Assembly (NCBI RefSeq): GCF_945957525.1
Contig: NZ_CAMFLA010000006.1
Location: 162,482 to 226,481, forward strand
DNA length: 64,000 nt
From: an uncultured Aquitalea sp.
GTDB taxonomy: Bacteria > Pseudomonadota > Gammaproteobacteria > Burkholderiales > Chromobacteriaceae
Direction of reading: 5' to 3'
Shown: positions 35,478 to 44,053 of the stretch, piece after piece
How the letters are laid out: every line of letters starts with the position of its first letter
Numbering within the stretch: the stretch's first letter is position 1
Notes under the pieces: model-generated
Seen by the model: the letters and a program-made list of their open reading frames with translations, nothing else
Database searches by the model: none
Told to the model about the DNA's origin: nothing
Translations under genes and position numbers: made by a program

Positions 35478-36848
35478 ATGCTCTCTCTCCAGGGCTCACA
35501 CCCCACGCTGAACGCACCTGTTCCGCTGCCGGAAGGCTCGCCCGCCGCCGCCGGGCAGGAGTTGGCCGAAGCCGCATGGATCAATGTCATCCAGCGCATG
35601 GACGAGGTGTACAGCGAACTGGTGGCTTCGCAAGAAACGCTGGAAGCCAAACACCGCGAACTGGCGGAGGCCCATCACTTCACCGAAGGCGTGCTGGCGG
35701 CCATGACCGACGTGCTGGTGGTGTGCGACACCTTCGGCACCGTGCGTCAGGTCAACCGCGCCTTGCTGGCCATTACCGGCAAGACGGAAGACAGCCTGGT
35801 GGGCCGCGAGCTGATCGAGCTGGTGGACAGCCCGCAAGCGCGGGAACAGATTCAGGGCCTGCTGGCGGCGGGACGCGGCGATGTGCAGGATGTGGAAATC
35901 GCACTGGCGCGCCCGGCCGGCGACGCCACGCCGGTCACCTGGAACGTCAGCCCGCTCTACGACGGGGAAGGACGCTACAGCGGCTTTGTGGCGGTAGGCC
36001 GGCCGGTGGGCGAACTCAAGCGCGCCTATGCGCAACTGAAAAGCGCGCACGAAGCGCTGAAGTCCGCCCAGGCGCAACTAGTGCAGGCGGAAAAGATGGC
36101 CTCCCTGGGACGGCTGGTGGCCGGCGTGGCCCATGAACTGAACAACCCCATCAGCTTTGTCATGGGCAATGCGCACGCCATGCAACGCTATGCCGACAAA
36201 CTTGCCCGCTATCTGGCCGCGCTGCACACCGCCGGCCAGAACGCGGAGTGCGAAGCCCTGCGTCAGGAGCTGAAAATAGATCGCCTGCTGGCCGACCTGC
36301 CATCGCTCATCGCCGGCTTGCTGGAGGGCGCAGACCGCAGCGGCGATATCGTGGACGCGCTCAAGCGTTTTTCCGCCGTGGAAGAAAACACCCGTCAGGC
36401 GGTGGATCTGGCCGACATCACCCAGCGCTCGCTGCACTGGGTCAGCCGCGCCGCCCCCTTCCGCGTGCAAGTGGACAGCCAGGGGCTGGAGCAAGCCGTG
36501 CTGGTCAGTGGTTCGGCCAACCAGCTGCAGCAAGTGCTGGTCAACCTGTTTCAGAACGCCTTCGACGCGGTGGAGAAATGCCCTGCGCCGCAATTGCACA
36601 TCCAGCTGGCGGAACAAGACGGCCAGGCCGTGCTCAGCGTCGGCGACAACGGCGCCGGAATTGCCGAACAAGCGTTACCGCTGATCTTCGATCCCTTTTT
36701 CACCACTAAGCCGGTAGGCAAGGGCACCGGGCTGGGGCTATCCATCAGTTACGGCATTGTCGAACGCCACGGCGGCCAACTGGACGCCGCCAACAATCCG
36801 GAAGGCGGCGCCTGCTTCACCTTGCGGCTGCCGCTGCATAGCAAGTAA
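35478..36848 (+). CDS. hupT: PAS-domain histidine kinase of the H2-sensing system (HupT/HoxJ)
   Basis: The 456-residue soluble kinase has an N-terminal AWINVIQRMDEVYSELV stretch typical of HupT/HoxJ, a PAS domain (about 65-185), a coiled linker, a HisKA domain with His219 in VAGVAHELNNPISF, and a HATPase domain (NLFQNAFDAVE, GDNGAGI, KGTGLGLSIS). No membrane segment is seen. In known systems it interacts with HupUV and, without H2, phosphorylates HoxA/HupR to switch hydrogenase off. Unlike the usual compact order, it is separated from hupUV by the thiolase and binding-protein genes. Confidence 0.92.
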   Translation: MLSLQGSHPTLNAPVPLPEGSPAAAGQELAEAAWINVIQRMDEVYSELVASQETLEAKHRELAEAHHFTEGVLAAMTDVLVVCDTFGTVRQVNRALLAITGKTEDSLVGRELIELVDSPQAREQIQGLLAAGRGDVQDVEIALARPAGDATPVTWNVSPLYDGEGRYSGFVAVGRPVGELKRAYAQLKSAHEALKSAQAQLVQAEKMASLGRLVAGVAHELNNPISFVMGNAHAMQRYADKLARYLAALHTAGQNAECEALRQELKIDRLLADLPSLIAGLLEGADRSGDIVDALKRFSAVEENTRQAVDLADITQRSLHWVSRAAPFRVQVDSQGLEQAVLVSGSANQLQQVLVNLFQNAFDAVEKCPAPQLHIQLAEQDGQAVLSVGDNGAGIAEQALPLIFDPFFTTKPVGKGTGLGLSISYGIVERHGGQLDAANNPEGGACFTLRLPLHSK

Positions 36849-36967
36849 GCATTACGGCAAGCAAACGGTTTCCACCTCCGGCATGCTTTTGCCCTGCCGC
36901 GGCGCAAGGCCGGACAAACCGCCCCTGATTTCAGCCAGCTGGCGCACGCAGGGCCGGCTCGGCCACA

Positions 36968-36983
36968 TGGCACGCTTCTTGAA
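36968..36983 (+). promoter_or_regulatory. Candidate sigma-54 promoter of hoxN
   Basis: TGGCACGCTTCTTGAA matches TGGCACG-N4-TTG exactly. Predicted start about 36994, with a 32-base leader to the hoxN ATG at 37026. Confidence 0.75.
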
Positions 36984-37002
36984 TGTAACGCCAACCGTTA
37001 CA
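36984..37002 (+). promoter_or_regulatory. Palindromic operator TGTAACG-N5-CGTTACA at hoxN
   Basis: A perfect inverted repeat (spacer CCAAC) centred on the predicted start site, identical in both arms to 18935-18953 before hupD and in the same place relative to the promoter (1-base difference). Confidence 0.7.
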
Positions 37003-37025
37003 CCACCGTTTTCAGAGGGAAAACC

Positions 37026-38081
37026 ATGCTGGCTAACTGGCTGCGCATCGTCCGCAACTCCGACAGCTCCGTCAAACGCAGGCTGATCGGCATCTACGCC
37101 GCCCTGCTGCTGCTGAACGTCTGCGGCTGGGCCTGGGCCTTGCTGGCCTTTCACAACCACCCCGTGCTGCTGGGCACCGCCCTGCTGGCCTACGGCTTCG
37201 GCCTGCGCCACGCCGTGGATGCGGACCATATCGCCGCCATCGACAATGTCACGCGCAAGCTGATGCAGGATGGCCAGCGACCCGTGACAGTCGGCTTCTG
37301 CTTTTCCTTCGGCCACTCCAGCGTGGTGATTCTGGCTTCGGCCGGTGTGGCGCTGGCCACCACCGCCATGCAGCAGCACTTTGCCGACTTCAAGACCGCC
37401 GGCGGCGTGATCGGCACTCTGGTATCGGCGTCTTTCCTGTTCGCCATCGCCCTGATGAACCTGTTCATCCTGCACGCCATTCACCGCGCCTGGCGGCGGG
37501 TACGCGCGGGCGGTCGCTACGAGGAAGAGGATTTCGATCTGCTGCTGGCCAATCGCGGCTTGCTGGCACGGCTGTTCCGACCGATGTTCCGACTCATCCG
37601 CCGCAGCTGGCACATGTATCCGCTGGGTTTTCTCTTCGGCCTCGGTTTCGACACCGCCACCGAAATTGCGCTGATGGGCATTTCCGCCACCCAGGCGGCG
37701 CAAGGCATGTCGCCCTGGAGCATCATGGTGTTCCCCTTGCTGTTCAGCGCCGGCATGTCGCTGGTGGACACCCTGGACGGCCACTTGATGCTGGGCGCTT
37801 ACGGCTGGGCCTATATGAAGCCGGTGCGCAAGATCTGGTACAACATGACCATCACGCTGATTTCCGCGCTGGTGGCGCTGGTGATAGGCGGCATCGAGGC
37901 GCTGGGCCTGCTGGCCGACAAGCTGGGCCTGCAAGGGGGTTTCTGGGACGCGGTGGGCAGCCTCAACGACAGTTTCGGCATGCTGGGTTTCATGATCGTC
38001 GGCATCTTCGCCGGCAGCTGGGCGCTGGCCACGCTGCTGTACCGCGTTAAAGGCCTGGACAAGCTGGAAATCAGCCGCTGA
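37026..38081 (+). CDS. hoxN: High-affinity nickel permease (NiCoT family, HoxN-type)
   Basis: The permease brings Ni2+ into the cell for hydrogenase. The 351-residue membrane protein has about eight helices, the NiCoT signature RHAVDADHIAAID (HxxxxDH) in helix II, FSFGHSSVV in helix III, and LGFDTATEIALM and GMSLVDTLDG later. Length matches HoxN. AGAGGGA precedes the ATG. Its sigma-54 promoter and +1 palindrome match those of hupD, so it is probably coregulated with the maturation genes. Confidence 0.95.
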   Translation: MLANWLRIVRNSDSSVKRRLIGIYAALLLLNVCGWAWALLAFHNHPVLLGTALLAYGFGLRHAVDADHIAAIDNVTRKLMQDGQRPVTVGFCFSFGHSSVVILASAGVALATTAMQQHFADFKTAGGVIGTLVSASFLFAIALMNLFILHAIHRAWRRVRAGGRYEEEDFDLLLANRGLLARLFRPMFRLIRRSWHMYPLGFLFGLGFDTATEIALMGISATQAAQGMSPWSIMVFPLLFSAGMSLVDTLDGHLMLGAYGWAYMKPVRKIWYNMTITLISALVALVIGGIEALGLLADKLGLQGGFWDAVGSLNDSFGMLGFMIVGIFAGSWALATLLYRVKGLDKLEISR

Positions 38082-38104
38082 GCCGTACGGCCCGCCACAA
38101 AGAA

Positions 38105-38136
38105 AATGCCGCTCACTGTCGCCAGTGAACGGCATT
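38105..38136 (-). terminator. Bidirectional terminator between hoxN and rimO
   Basis: A stem of about 14 bp (AATGCCG-C-TCACTG with CAGTGA-A-CGGCATT, one mismatch) and a 4-base loop. On the minus strand it is followed by TTTTCTTT, so it best serves rimO; it can also end hoxN. Confidence 0.75.
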
Positions 38137-38167
38137 GTTCCGCGCCGAGAACCGACCCTCCCGGCAG

Positions 38168-38224
38168 CCCTGAGCCAAGGCGCCGACGCAGGCAGTACAC
38201 GGCTTACGACAAACAGGCGCAACG
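38168..38224 (-). repeat. Dispersed intergenic repeat, copy 3
   Basis: The minus strand reads CGTTGCGCC, then TGTCGT, CCGTGTACTGCCTGCG and TGGCTCAGGG, closely matching 5063-5121. Confidence 0.55.
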
Positions 38225-38266
38225 CGCTCCGGGAGGAGTTGTCGGCCGGCCTTACTCAGTGCGGCC

Positions 38267-38280
38267 CTTCGGCCAACCTT
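38267..38280 (-). repeat. Noncoding copy of the word MAGGTTKGCCGAAG (reverse)
   Basis: The plus strand reads CTTCGGCCAACCTT. It lies between the rimO stop and the dispersed repeat copy 3. Confidence 0.45.
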
Positions 38281-38292
38281 GAGTGACGGGGT

Positions 38293-39609
38293 TTATACCC
38301 GCTCGCCCCACAGGTCGTGCTCGCTGCAGTCGACGATTTCCACCTCGACAAACTGACCTGCCTCCAGCCCGTCCGCCTCTTCGATGAACACCAGACCGTC
38401 AATTTCCGGCGCATCGGCATAGCTACGGCACACAGCGGTGCCTTCGTCGTCGATTTCGTCCACCAGCACAGTCAGACGCTGGCCGATGCGGCGCTCCAGG
38501 CGGCGGGCGCTGATCTCGGCCTGCACTTCCATGAAACGCTCCTTGCGCGCCTCTTTCACATCTTCCGGCACCTGATCGGGCAGTTCGTTGGCGGCCGCGC
38601 CGTCCACGGCGGAATAGGTGAAACAGCCCACACGATCCAGCTCCGCCTCGCGGATGAAGGCCAGCAGCTCTTCAAAATCCTCATCCGTCTCGCCGGGGAA
38701 ACCCACGATGAAGGTGGAACGGATCACCAGTTCCGGGCACATTTCGCGCCACTTCTTGATACGGGCCAGCACATTGTCGCTATTGGCCGGGCGCTTCATC
38801 AGCTTCAACACCTTCTGGCTGGCGTGCTGGAACGGGATATCCAGATACGGCAGGATCTTGCCGTCGCGCATCAGTGGAATCACTTCGTCCACATGCGGGT
38901 AGGGGTAAACATAGTGCAGACGCACCCAGATGCCGTGGCGGCCCAGTTCCTCGCACAACTCAGTCATGCGGGTCTTCACCGGGCGGCCATTGTGAAAGCC
39001 CAGCTTGTACTTCACATCCACGCCGTAAGCCGAAGTATCCTGCGAAATGATCAGCAGCTCTTTCACCCCGGCGCGGGCCAGGTTTTCCGCCTCGCGCAGC
39101 ACATCATGCACCGGACGGCTTTCCAGATCGCCGCGCATGGACGGGATGATGCAGAACGTGCAGCGGTGATTACAGCCTTCGGAAATCTTCAAATAGGCAT
39201 AGTGCTTGGGCGTCAGGCGCACGCCGATATCCGGCACCAGATCGACAAAGGGGTCGTGCGGCTTGGGCAGATGGGCGTGTACCGCCTCCATCACCTCGTC
39301 CGTCGCATGCGGGCCGGTCACCGCCAGCACCGACGGATGCGCCGTCTGCACTACGCCGTCCTTGGCGCCCAGACAACCGGTAACGATCACCTTGCCGTTT
39401 TCGGTCAAGGCCTCGCCAATGGCGTCCAGCGACTCGGTCACGGCCGAATCGATGAAACCACAGGTATTCACGACGACAATGTCGGCGCCGTCATACGTAT
39501 TGGCGATTTCATAACCTTCGGCGCGAAGGCGGGTCAGGATCTGCTCCGAATCGCTGGCGGCCTTCGGGCAGCCAAGCGAGACGAATCCGACGCGAGGTGT
39601 CTTGCTCAT
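38293..39609 (-). CDS. rimO: Ribosomal protein uS12 methylthiotransferase RimO
   Basis: RimO is a radical SAM enzyme that methylthiolates Asp88 of ribosomal protein S12. The 438-residue protein has the N-terminal UPF0004 cysteines ([27 protein letters not shown]), the radical SAM motif [17 protein letters not shown] and a C-terminal TRAM domain. The length is normal. Confidence 0.97.
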   Translation of the reverse strand: MSKTPRVGFVSLGCPKAASDSEQILTRLRAEGYEIANTYDGADIVVVNTCGFIDSAVTESLDAIGEALTENGKVIVTGCLGAKDGVVQTAHPSVLAVTGPHATDEVMEAVHAHLPKPHDPFVDLVPDIGVRLTPKHYAYLKISEGCNHRCTFCIIPSMRGDLESRPVHDVLREAENLARAGVKELLIISQDTSAYGVDVKYKLGFHNGRPVKTRMTELCEELGRHGIWVRLHYVYPYPHVDEVIPLMRDGKILPYLDIPFQHASQKVLKLMKRPANSDNVLARIKKWREMCPELVIRSTFIVGFPGETDEDFEELLAFIREAELDRVGCFTYSAVDGAAANELPDQVPEDVKEARKERFMEVQAEISARRLERRIGQRLTVLVDEIDDEGTAVCRSYADAPEIDGLVFIEEADGLEAGQFVEVEIVDCSEHDLWGERV

Positions 39610-39824
39610 GGTGGAATCTGCAACAATTTGGAAAACGCGTGATTATACAGACATTTGCATTTCAGTGACCGGCGACAACCCGATGAATCGGGATCGGATA
39701 GCCAAATGACGCATGCCGCCCGACGGACACCCGTCCGCGACCTCACGCCGCATTAGGCGCTCGGCATGCGCATGAGGGGCTGAATGCCTTCAAGCAGCGC
39801 CATGCCGGGCACTCCGCCTGCCGC

Positions 39825-40508
39825 TCATCTGGCGTCGAGCATCGCTTTATACAAGGCAGGGTTTACTTTCGACAGGTGCATTTCGCTCGCCAGCTCGGCG
39901 CCTTTGTCGCTGTATCCCTGGCAGATGTCCTTTTCGGTCACTTTATTCTGCTTCGCCAGCGTGGCCATCCCCTCGCTAATGGTCTTCTGCAGAATGGGTT
40001 GCAGCTGCTCGTAGGTCATGTCTTCAATCTTGTCGGGCGAGTAAGGGCCGCGCCCAAGGATCGTCCGGCTTTTCGCGTACAACGCCTCATGCTCGGCGGC
40101 AAACGCCTTGGTGTAAGGGGAGATATCGACGCCCAAGTCCTTGCAGTAGTCATGCCGCGTGCGGACGTTGATCATGTAAAAGCCGATGAACTGTCCTGCA
40201 GCTTCTTTGGCTTTCTGATTGCCGGATTTTTGCGCCAGCTCCTCGCTGGAACGCTGGATGGCTTCGTCGTGAATCGCAAACGCGGCCGGCTGGTCGGGGT
40301 GTTCAGCTACCGCCTTGGCCCTCAGCTCCTCCATCGATTTGTTCGCCTCAGCCCCGGCGGTCTTGAACGCCTGCTTGTCGAAATACGATTGCACAATCAT
40401 CTTGGCGGCGACAAACCCTACCACCCAACAGAGGATCACCATGGTTTTGCGCAGCCATGTCTTGCCGGTCGATTCTCCCGGGCTCTTGGCATTGCTCGGT
40501 TTCGTCAT
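39825..40508 (-). CDS. Unknown membrane-anchored protein
   Basis: The 227-residue protein has a polar N-terminus, one membrane segment (about residues 20-40, TMVILCWVVGFVAAKMIV) and a large soluble, helix-rich domain. It is rich in Lys, Ala and Glu and has two Cys (DYCKDLG, DICQGY). No family is recognised. The start at 40508 was chosen because AAGGA stands at good distance; two upstream in-frame ATGs have weaker sites. Base composition in this stretch is somewhat lower in GC than around it. Confidence 0.7.
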   Translation of the reverse strand: MTKPSNAKSPGESTGKTWLRKTMVILCWVVGFVAAKMIVQSYFDKQAFKTAGAEANKSMEELRAKAVAEHPDQPAAFAIHDEAIQRSSEELAQKSGNQKAKEAAGQFIGFYMINVRTRHDYCKDLGVDISPYTKAFAAEHEALYAKSRTILGRGPYSPDKIEDMTYEQLQPILQKTISEGMATLAKQNKVTEKDICQGYSDKGAELASEMHLSKVNPALYKAMLDAR

Positions 40509-41148
40509 TTGCTTATCCTTATTTTCAGCGTCCATCCCACGGCGCTTAAAACTCAAGCGCGCAAGGGCGTCGAGTCCGCCTCTTGGCGAGTGATCGCTTG
40601 AGCGCTTGGATTCGGCGTCCCAGCCCCTTCGCCGTCACCACAGACGCCCGCTTCGGTGCTCCGAGCAATCCAGTCATGGCGCTTTTGCCAGCCGGCTTGC
40701 AAGGGAGGAAACCCGGCTGGCCATGCGTCAACAGGTTGGCCGAAGAAGGAAGGCAAGACCGTTTCACTCAGGGCTCCAGGCATCCACGCAGCCAGCGCAC
40801 AGGGGATGCGCTTTTTCATGACTTCAAGCCATCAGGCTTTTTCGTCCTGAAGCCCATGTCCACGCAAACCTTTGCAGCCCGCTATTCACGCAAGCGGATA
40901 TGCAGAAAACCGTCGGCAAAAGGCGCCCCCCGTCCTGACCACTCTTGGCAACGGGCCGCTGCAAATAGGCAGGCCAGCGTGATGCAATATGCTGCATGAT
41001 GCCGATACCGTGCAACGCAGCGCGGCTCATGCGCTCATCGACTTCAGCGATACGCTTGCCGGTCCGCCCCGGCAAAGAATCTCGCCGGCACGATCCGGCG
41101 GTGAAAACGCCGCATGATGCACGCCACCGCTACTGGCGCACCGTACGA
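40509..41148. other. Gene-free stretch with inverted repeats
   Basis: In about 640 bases, no frame on either strand looks coding. It holds CCAGCCGG (40688-40695) paired with CCGGCTGG (40713-40720), a copy of the dispersed word at 40732-40745, and a small hairpin AAGCC-ATCA-GGCTT with T run near 40828. It may be the remains of a decayed gene or a repeat element. Confidence 0.5.
40732..40745 (+). repeat. Noncoding copy of the word MAGGTTKGCCGAAG
   Basis: CAGGTTGGCCGAAG in the gene-free stretch between two minus-strand genes. Confidence 0.45.
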
Positions 41149-42051
41149 TCAACGGCCCGCCAGTTGACTACGCAAGCGAGGCGCGGCGAAGTCCAGGAAA
41201 GCCCGCAGCTTGATTGGCAACCGGCCCTGCCCTGCATACACCAGGCTGACAGGCCACGGCGCGGGCTCGTAATCCGGCAACACAATCCGCACCTGGCCCG
41301 CCTCACGGGCCGGTTCGCACTGGTAGGAAAGAACCCGGGTGAGCCCCAGACCACCGCAGGCCGCATCCAGCGCGGCTTCCGCGCCGTTAACGATGAGTCG
41401 GGATCTGATGGGTATTAACGAAACCACCGTATCCCGATAAAAAGGCCACGCCTGTGTGCCCGCCAGCCCTTCATAGCTGATGCAATCGTGAAACGCGATG
41501 TCCTCGGGCGCCATCGGTTCACCGCGCAGCGCAAGGTATTCGGGACAGGCGCAGACCACCTGACGGACCTCGCCCACCCGGGTGGCCACCAGGCTGCTAT
41601 CCGGCAGCGGGCCGATACGCACGGCCAGATCGATATGTTCTTCCAGCAGATGGGAGATACGGTCGCTAAGCAACAGGCGAACATTGATATCAGGAAAAGC
41701 CTTGAGGAACGCCACCACGACCGGAGTGACATGCAGGCGGCCGAACACCACGGGCGCAGTGATGACAAGATCGCCTTTAGGCGCGGCATATTCGCCGGCA
41801 GCGGCGCGTTCTGTTTCGTTGACGTCGTCGAGAATGCGCCGACACGATTCCACATAGCTGCGTCCAGCATCAGTCAGCGCGATATGGCGAGTGGAGCGCT
41901 GCAGTAGCTGCACGCCCAGATGCGTCTCCAGCTCCGCCACCTTTCGGCTAACAGTTGCCAGCGGCATGGACACCCGGCGCGACGCGGCCGAAAAACCGCC
42001 GGCATCCACCACCGCCACCAGCAACGACATCGCTTCCAGCCTATCAGCCAT
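41149..42051 (-). CDS. LysR-type transcriptional regulator
   Basis: The 300-residue protein has an N-terminal winged HTH (MADRLEAMSLLVAVVDAGGF, SMPLATVSRKVAELETHLG) and a substrate-binding domain of the CrgA-like subgroup (GDLVITAPVVFGRLHV, EEHIDLAVRIGPLPDSSLVA). The start at 42051 gives the family N-terminus; the frame is open further upstream but not credible. It is divergent from the small-enzyme genes at 42160-43832 and probably controls them. Confidence 0.9.
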   Translation of the reverse strand: MADRLEAMSLLVAVVDAGGFSAASRRVSMPLATVSRKVAELETHLGVQLLQRSTRHIALTDAGRSYVESCRRILDDVNETERAAAGEYAAPKGDLVITAPVVFGRLHVTPVVVAFLKAFPDINVRLLLSDRISHLLEEHIDLAVRIGPLPDSSLVATRVGEVRQVVCACPEYLALRGEPMAPEDIAFHDCISYEGLAGTQAWPFYRDTVVSLIPIRSRLIVNGAEAALDAACGGLGLTRVLSYQCEPAREAGQVRIVLPDYEPAPWPVSLVYAGQGRLPIKLRAFLDFAAPRLRSQLAGR

Positions 42052-42159
42052 ATTCTCGAATTCCGGGATAGTTATTCCAAATATTACCCGATTATCACCA
42101 TTACTGAATGAACGTATGCTTTGGGCTGTCGCAACCACCACCCTGTACGGAGCCTGAAC

Positions 42160-42708
42160 ATGTCGCATCTCAACATCCCCGCCACCATCGCTGACGCCCC
42201 TGCCGCCTCGCGGCCGTTACTGGAGGCGGTCAACAAGCAGTTTGGCATTGTCCCTAACCTGTTCCGCCTGGTGGCCAACAGCCCGCAAGCGCTGGAAGGC
42301 TATCTCGCACTGTCCGGCGCGCTGAACCGGGGCACACTGCCGGCGCAAACCCGCGAGCGCATCGCCCTGGCCGTAGCTGAAATCAACCAGTGCGCTTATT
42401 GCCTCTCGGCCCACAGCTATCTGGGCAAAAACCTCGCCAAGCTCGACGACGCGGAAATTCTGGCAAACCGCCGCGGAGCGTCTACCGATGCCAAGGCCGA
42501 TGCCGCCGTGCGTTTCGCCGCCCTGATAGCTCATGAGCGCGGCCACATCGGCCCTGATGCGCTGCAGGCTGTAAAAGACGCGGGCTACAGCGAGGCACAG
42601 ATCATTGAAATCGTGCAACACGTCGCGCTCAATACCTGGACCAACTACATTAATTCCGTGGCTGCCACAGACATCGACTTCCCTGAAGTGCAGCCCTTTA
42701 CCGTCTGA
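42160..42708 (+). CDS. AhpD-like carboxymuconolactone decarboxylase family protein
   Basis: The 182-residue protein has the peroxidase-type CxxC motif with His, NQCAYCLSAHSYLG, and flanking EGYLALSGALNRGTL and YSEAQIIEIVQHVALN. Members act as alkylhydroperoxidase-like enzymes. The start at 42160 has CGGAG upstream. It is the first gene of a likely three-gene unit divergent from the LysR gene. Confidence 0.88.
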   Translation: MSHLNIPATIADAPAASRPLLEAVNKQFGIVPNLFRLVANSPQALEGYLALSGALNRGTLPAQTRERIALAVAEINQCAYCLSAHSYLGKNLAKLDDAEILANRRGASTDAKADAAVRFAALIAHERGHIGPDALQAVKDAGYSEAQIIEIVQHVALNTWTNYINSVAATDIDFPEVQPFTV

Positions 42709-42753
42709 CCCTGGGCCCCGGCCATGCCGGGGCTGCCATCATGGAGCCGTTCA

Positions 42754-43218
42754 ATGACCCGCCCGCCTCTCCCCCCTTACGATGCGTCCACTGCCGCGAT
42801 CAAAGTCCGCCTGGCGGAAGATGCCTGGAACAGTCGCGATCCCGCCCGCGTCGCGCTGGCGTACACCCCTGACAGTCGTTGGCGCAACCGCAATGAGTTC
42901 ATTCAGGGCCGGGAGGCGATCGAAGTCTTTCTGACGCTGAAGTGGCAACGAGAACAGGACTACCGACTGATCAAGGAACTATGGGCATTCACCCATAACC
43001 GCATCGCCGTGCGATTTGCCTATGAATGGCATGATGAGACCGGCCAGTGGCACCGGTCCTATGGCAACGAAAACTGGGAATTTGACGCACACGGTTTGAT
43101 GGCCGTGCGCCACGCCAGCATCAACGACCTTGTCATTACTGAGTCGGCGCGCCTGTTTCACTGGCCGCAAGGCAGGCGGCCGGATGAACACCCCTCACTC
43201 TCTGACCTCGGGCTATAA
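42754..43218 (+). CDS. NTF2-like protein of the DUF1348 type
   Basis: The 154-residue protein matches the DUF1348 pattern: [53 protein letters not shown] and YGNENWEFD. This is a SnoaL/NTF2-type fold without an assigned reaction. The ATG at 42754 has GGAG at 8 bases; an earlier ATG at 42724 is less likely. Confidence 0.88.
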   Translation: MTRPPLPPYDASTAAIKVRLAEDAWNSRDPARVALAYTPDSRWRNRNEFIQGREAIEVFLTLKWQREQDYRLIKELWAFTHNRIAVRFAYEWHDETGQWHRSYGNENWEFDAHGLMAVRHASINDLVITESARLFHWPQGRRPDEHPSLSDLGL

Positions 43219-43220
43219 AC

Positions 43221-43832
43221 ATGTCCCCAGTCAGCGACATCGCCTTTAGCCCTGCCGTCAAAGCCATGCAAGCCCGGCAGGGCTCCCGCATGACCTATGC
43301 GCGCATGAGCGAAAAAGGCGACTGGCCGTCAGAAATCACTCAAGACCTGGCAAGCTTCATCGGTGAACAAACCAGTTTTTTCCTAGCCACCGCCAGTGCC
43401 GACGGCCAACCCTATATGCAGCACCGCGGCGGTCCTCCGGGCTTCTTGCACGTGCTGGATGCGCACACGCTGGCGTTTGCCGACTTCGCCGGCAACCGGC
43501 AATACATCACTGTTGGCAATCTCAGCGAGAACCCGAAGTCGCAACTTTTCCTCATCGATTACACGCACCGCCAGCGAGTCAAGCTATGGGGCGAAGCGCG
43601 CGTGAGCGAGGATGCGCAGCTGCTGCGCGAACTGATGCCAAGCGGATACCGCGCACAGGGCGAGCGCTGCATCTTATTCACTGTGACGGCCTGGAACGCC
43701 AATTGCCCCAAACACATCCCGCAACGCGTCGAAGCCGCCGACGTCGAGACCGCGCTGAGGGATAGCCGGCAACGGATTGCCGAACTGGAAGCCAAGCTGG
43801 CTCGACTGCATCAAGAGAAGCATGAGGATTGA
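43221..43832 (+). CDS. Pyridoxamine 5'-phosphate oxidase-related FMN-binding protein
   Basis: The 203-residue protein has a split-barrel flavin-binding domain: FFLATASADGQPYMQHRGG, GFLHVLDAHTLAFADFAGNRQ and NPKSQLFLIDY, followed by RVKLWGEARV and a C-terminal coiled-coil tail. Probably a small flavin-dependent redox enzyme. It begins 2 bases after the preceding gene. With the AhpD-like protein it suggests an oxidative-stress or xenobiotic unit under the LysR gene. Confidence 0.88.
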   Translation: MSPVSDIAFSPAVKAMQARQGSRMTYARMSEKGDWPSEITQDLASFIGEQTSFFLATASADGQPYMQHRGGPPGFLHVLDAHTLAFADFAGNRQYITVGNLSENPKSQLFLIDYTHRQRVKLWGEARVSEDAQLLRELMPSGYRAQGERCILFTVTAWNANCPKHIPQRVEAADVETALRDSRQRIAELEAKLARLHQEKHED

Positions 43833-43989
43833 TTCCGCATGATCATCACGGCGAGCATCTTGCGGCGGGTTCTCATGTCTGACTGCTCATCCGGGTCAGC
43901 TAGCCGCAGGACCGTGCTGCGGGAAAGCAGATGCTTGAGACTGGCATGGCCTGATGGCGGACTGAACGCCAATCCACTCCTCTTTGGTA

Positions 43990-44022
43990 AAAAAAGCGGC
44001 CTCCCCCGGATGGCCGCCTTTT
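43990..44022. terminator. Bidirectional terminator
   Basis: GCGGCC (43996-44001) pairs with GGCCGC (44012-44017), with six A before and five T after, between convergent genes ending at 43832 and 44054. Confidence 0.8.
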
Positions 44023-44053
44023 TCCTTGCCGGCAACCTCCCGGCGTTTTGCCC

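Noticed and set aside
33277..35511. 744-codon plus-strand frame opposite the binding-protein and thiolase genes
   Set aside because: Antisense to two recognisable genes; no motif or start signal.
40553..40999. Small frames of 88 codons (minus) and 138 codons (plus) in the gene-free stretch
   Set aside because: No ribosome site, odd composition, overlapping each other; treated as noncoding repeat-rich DNA.
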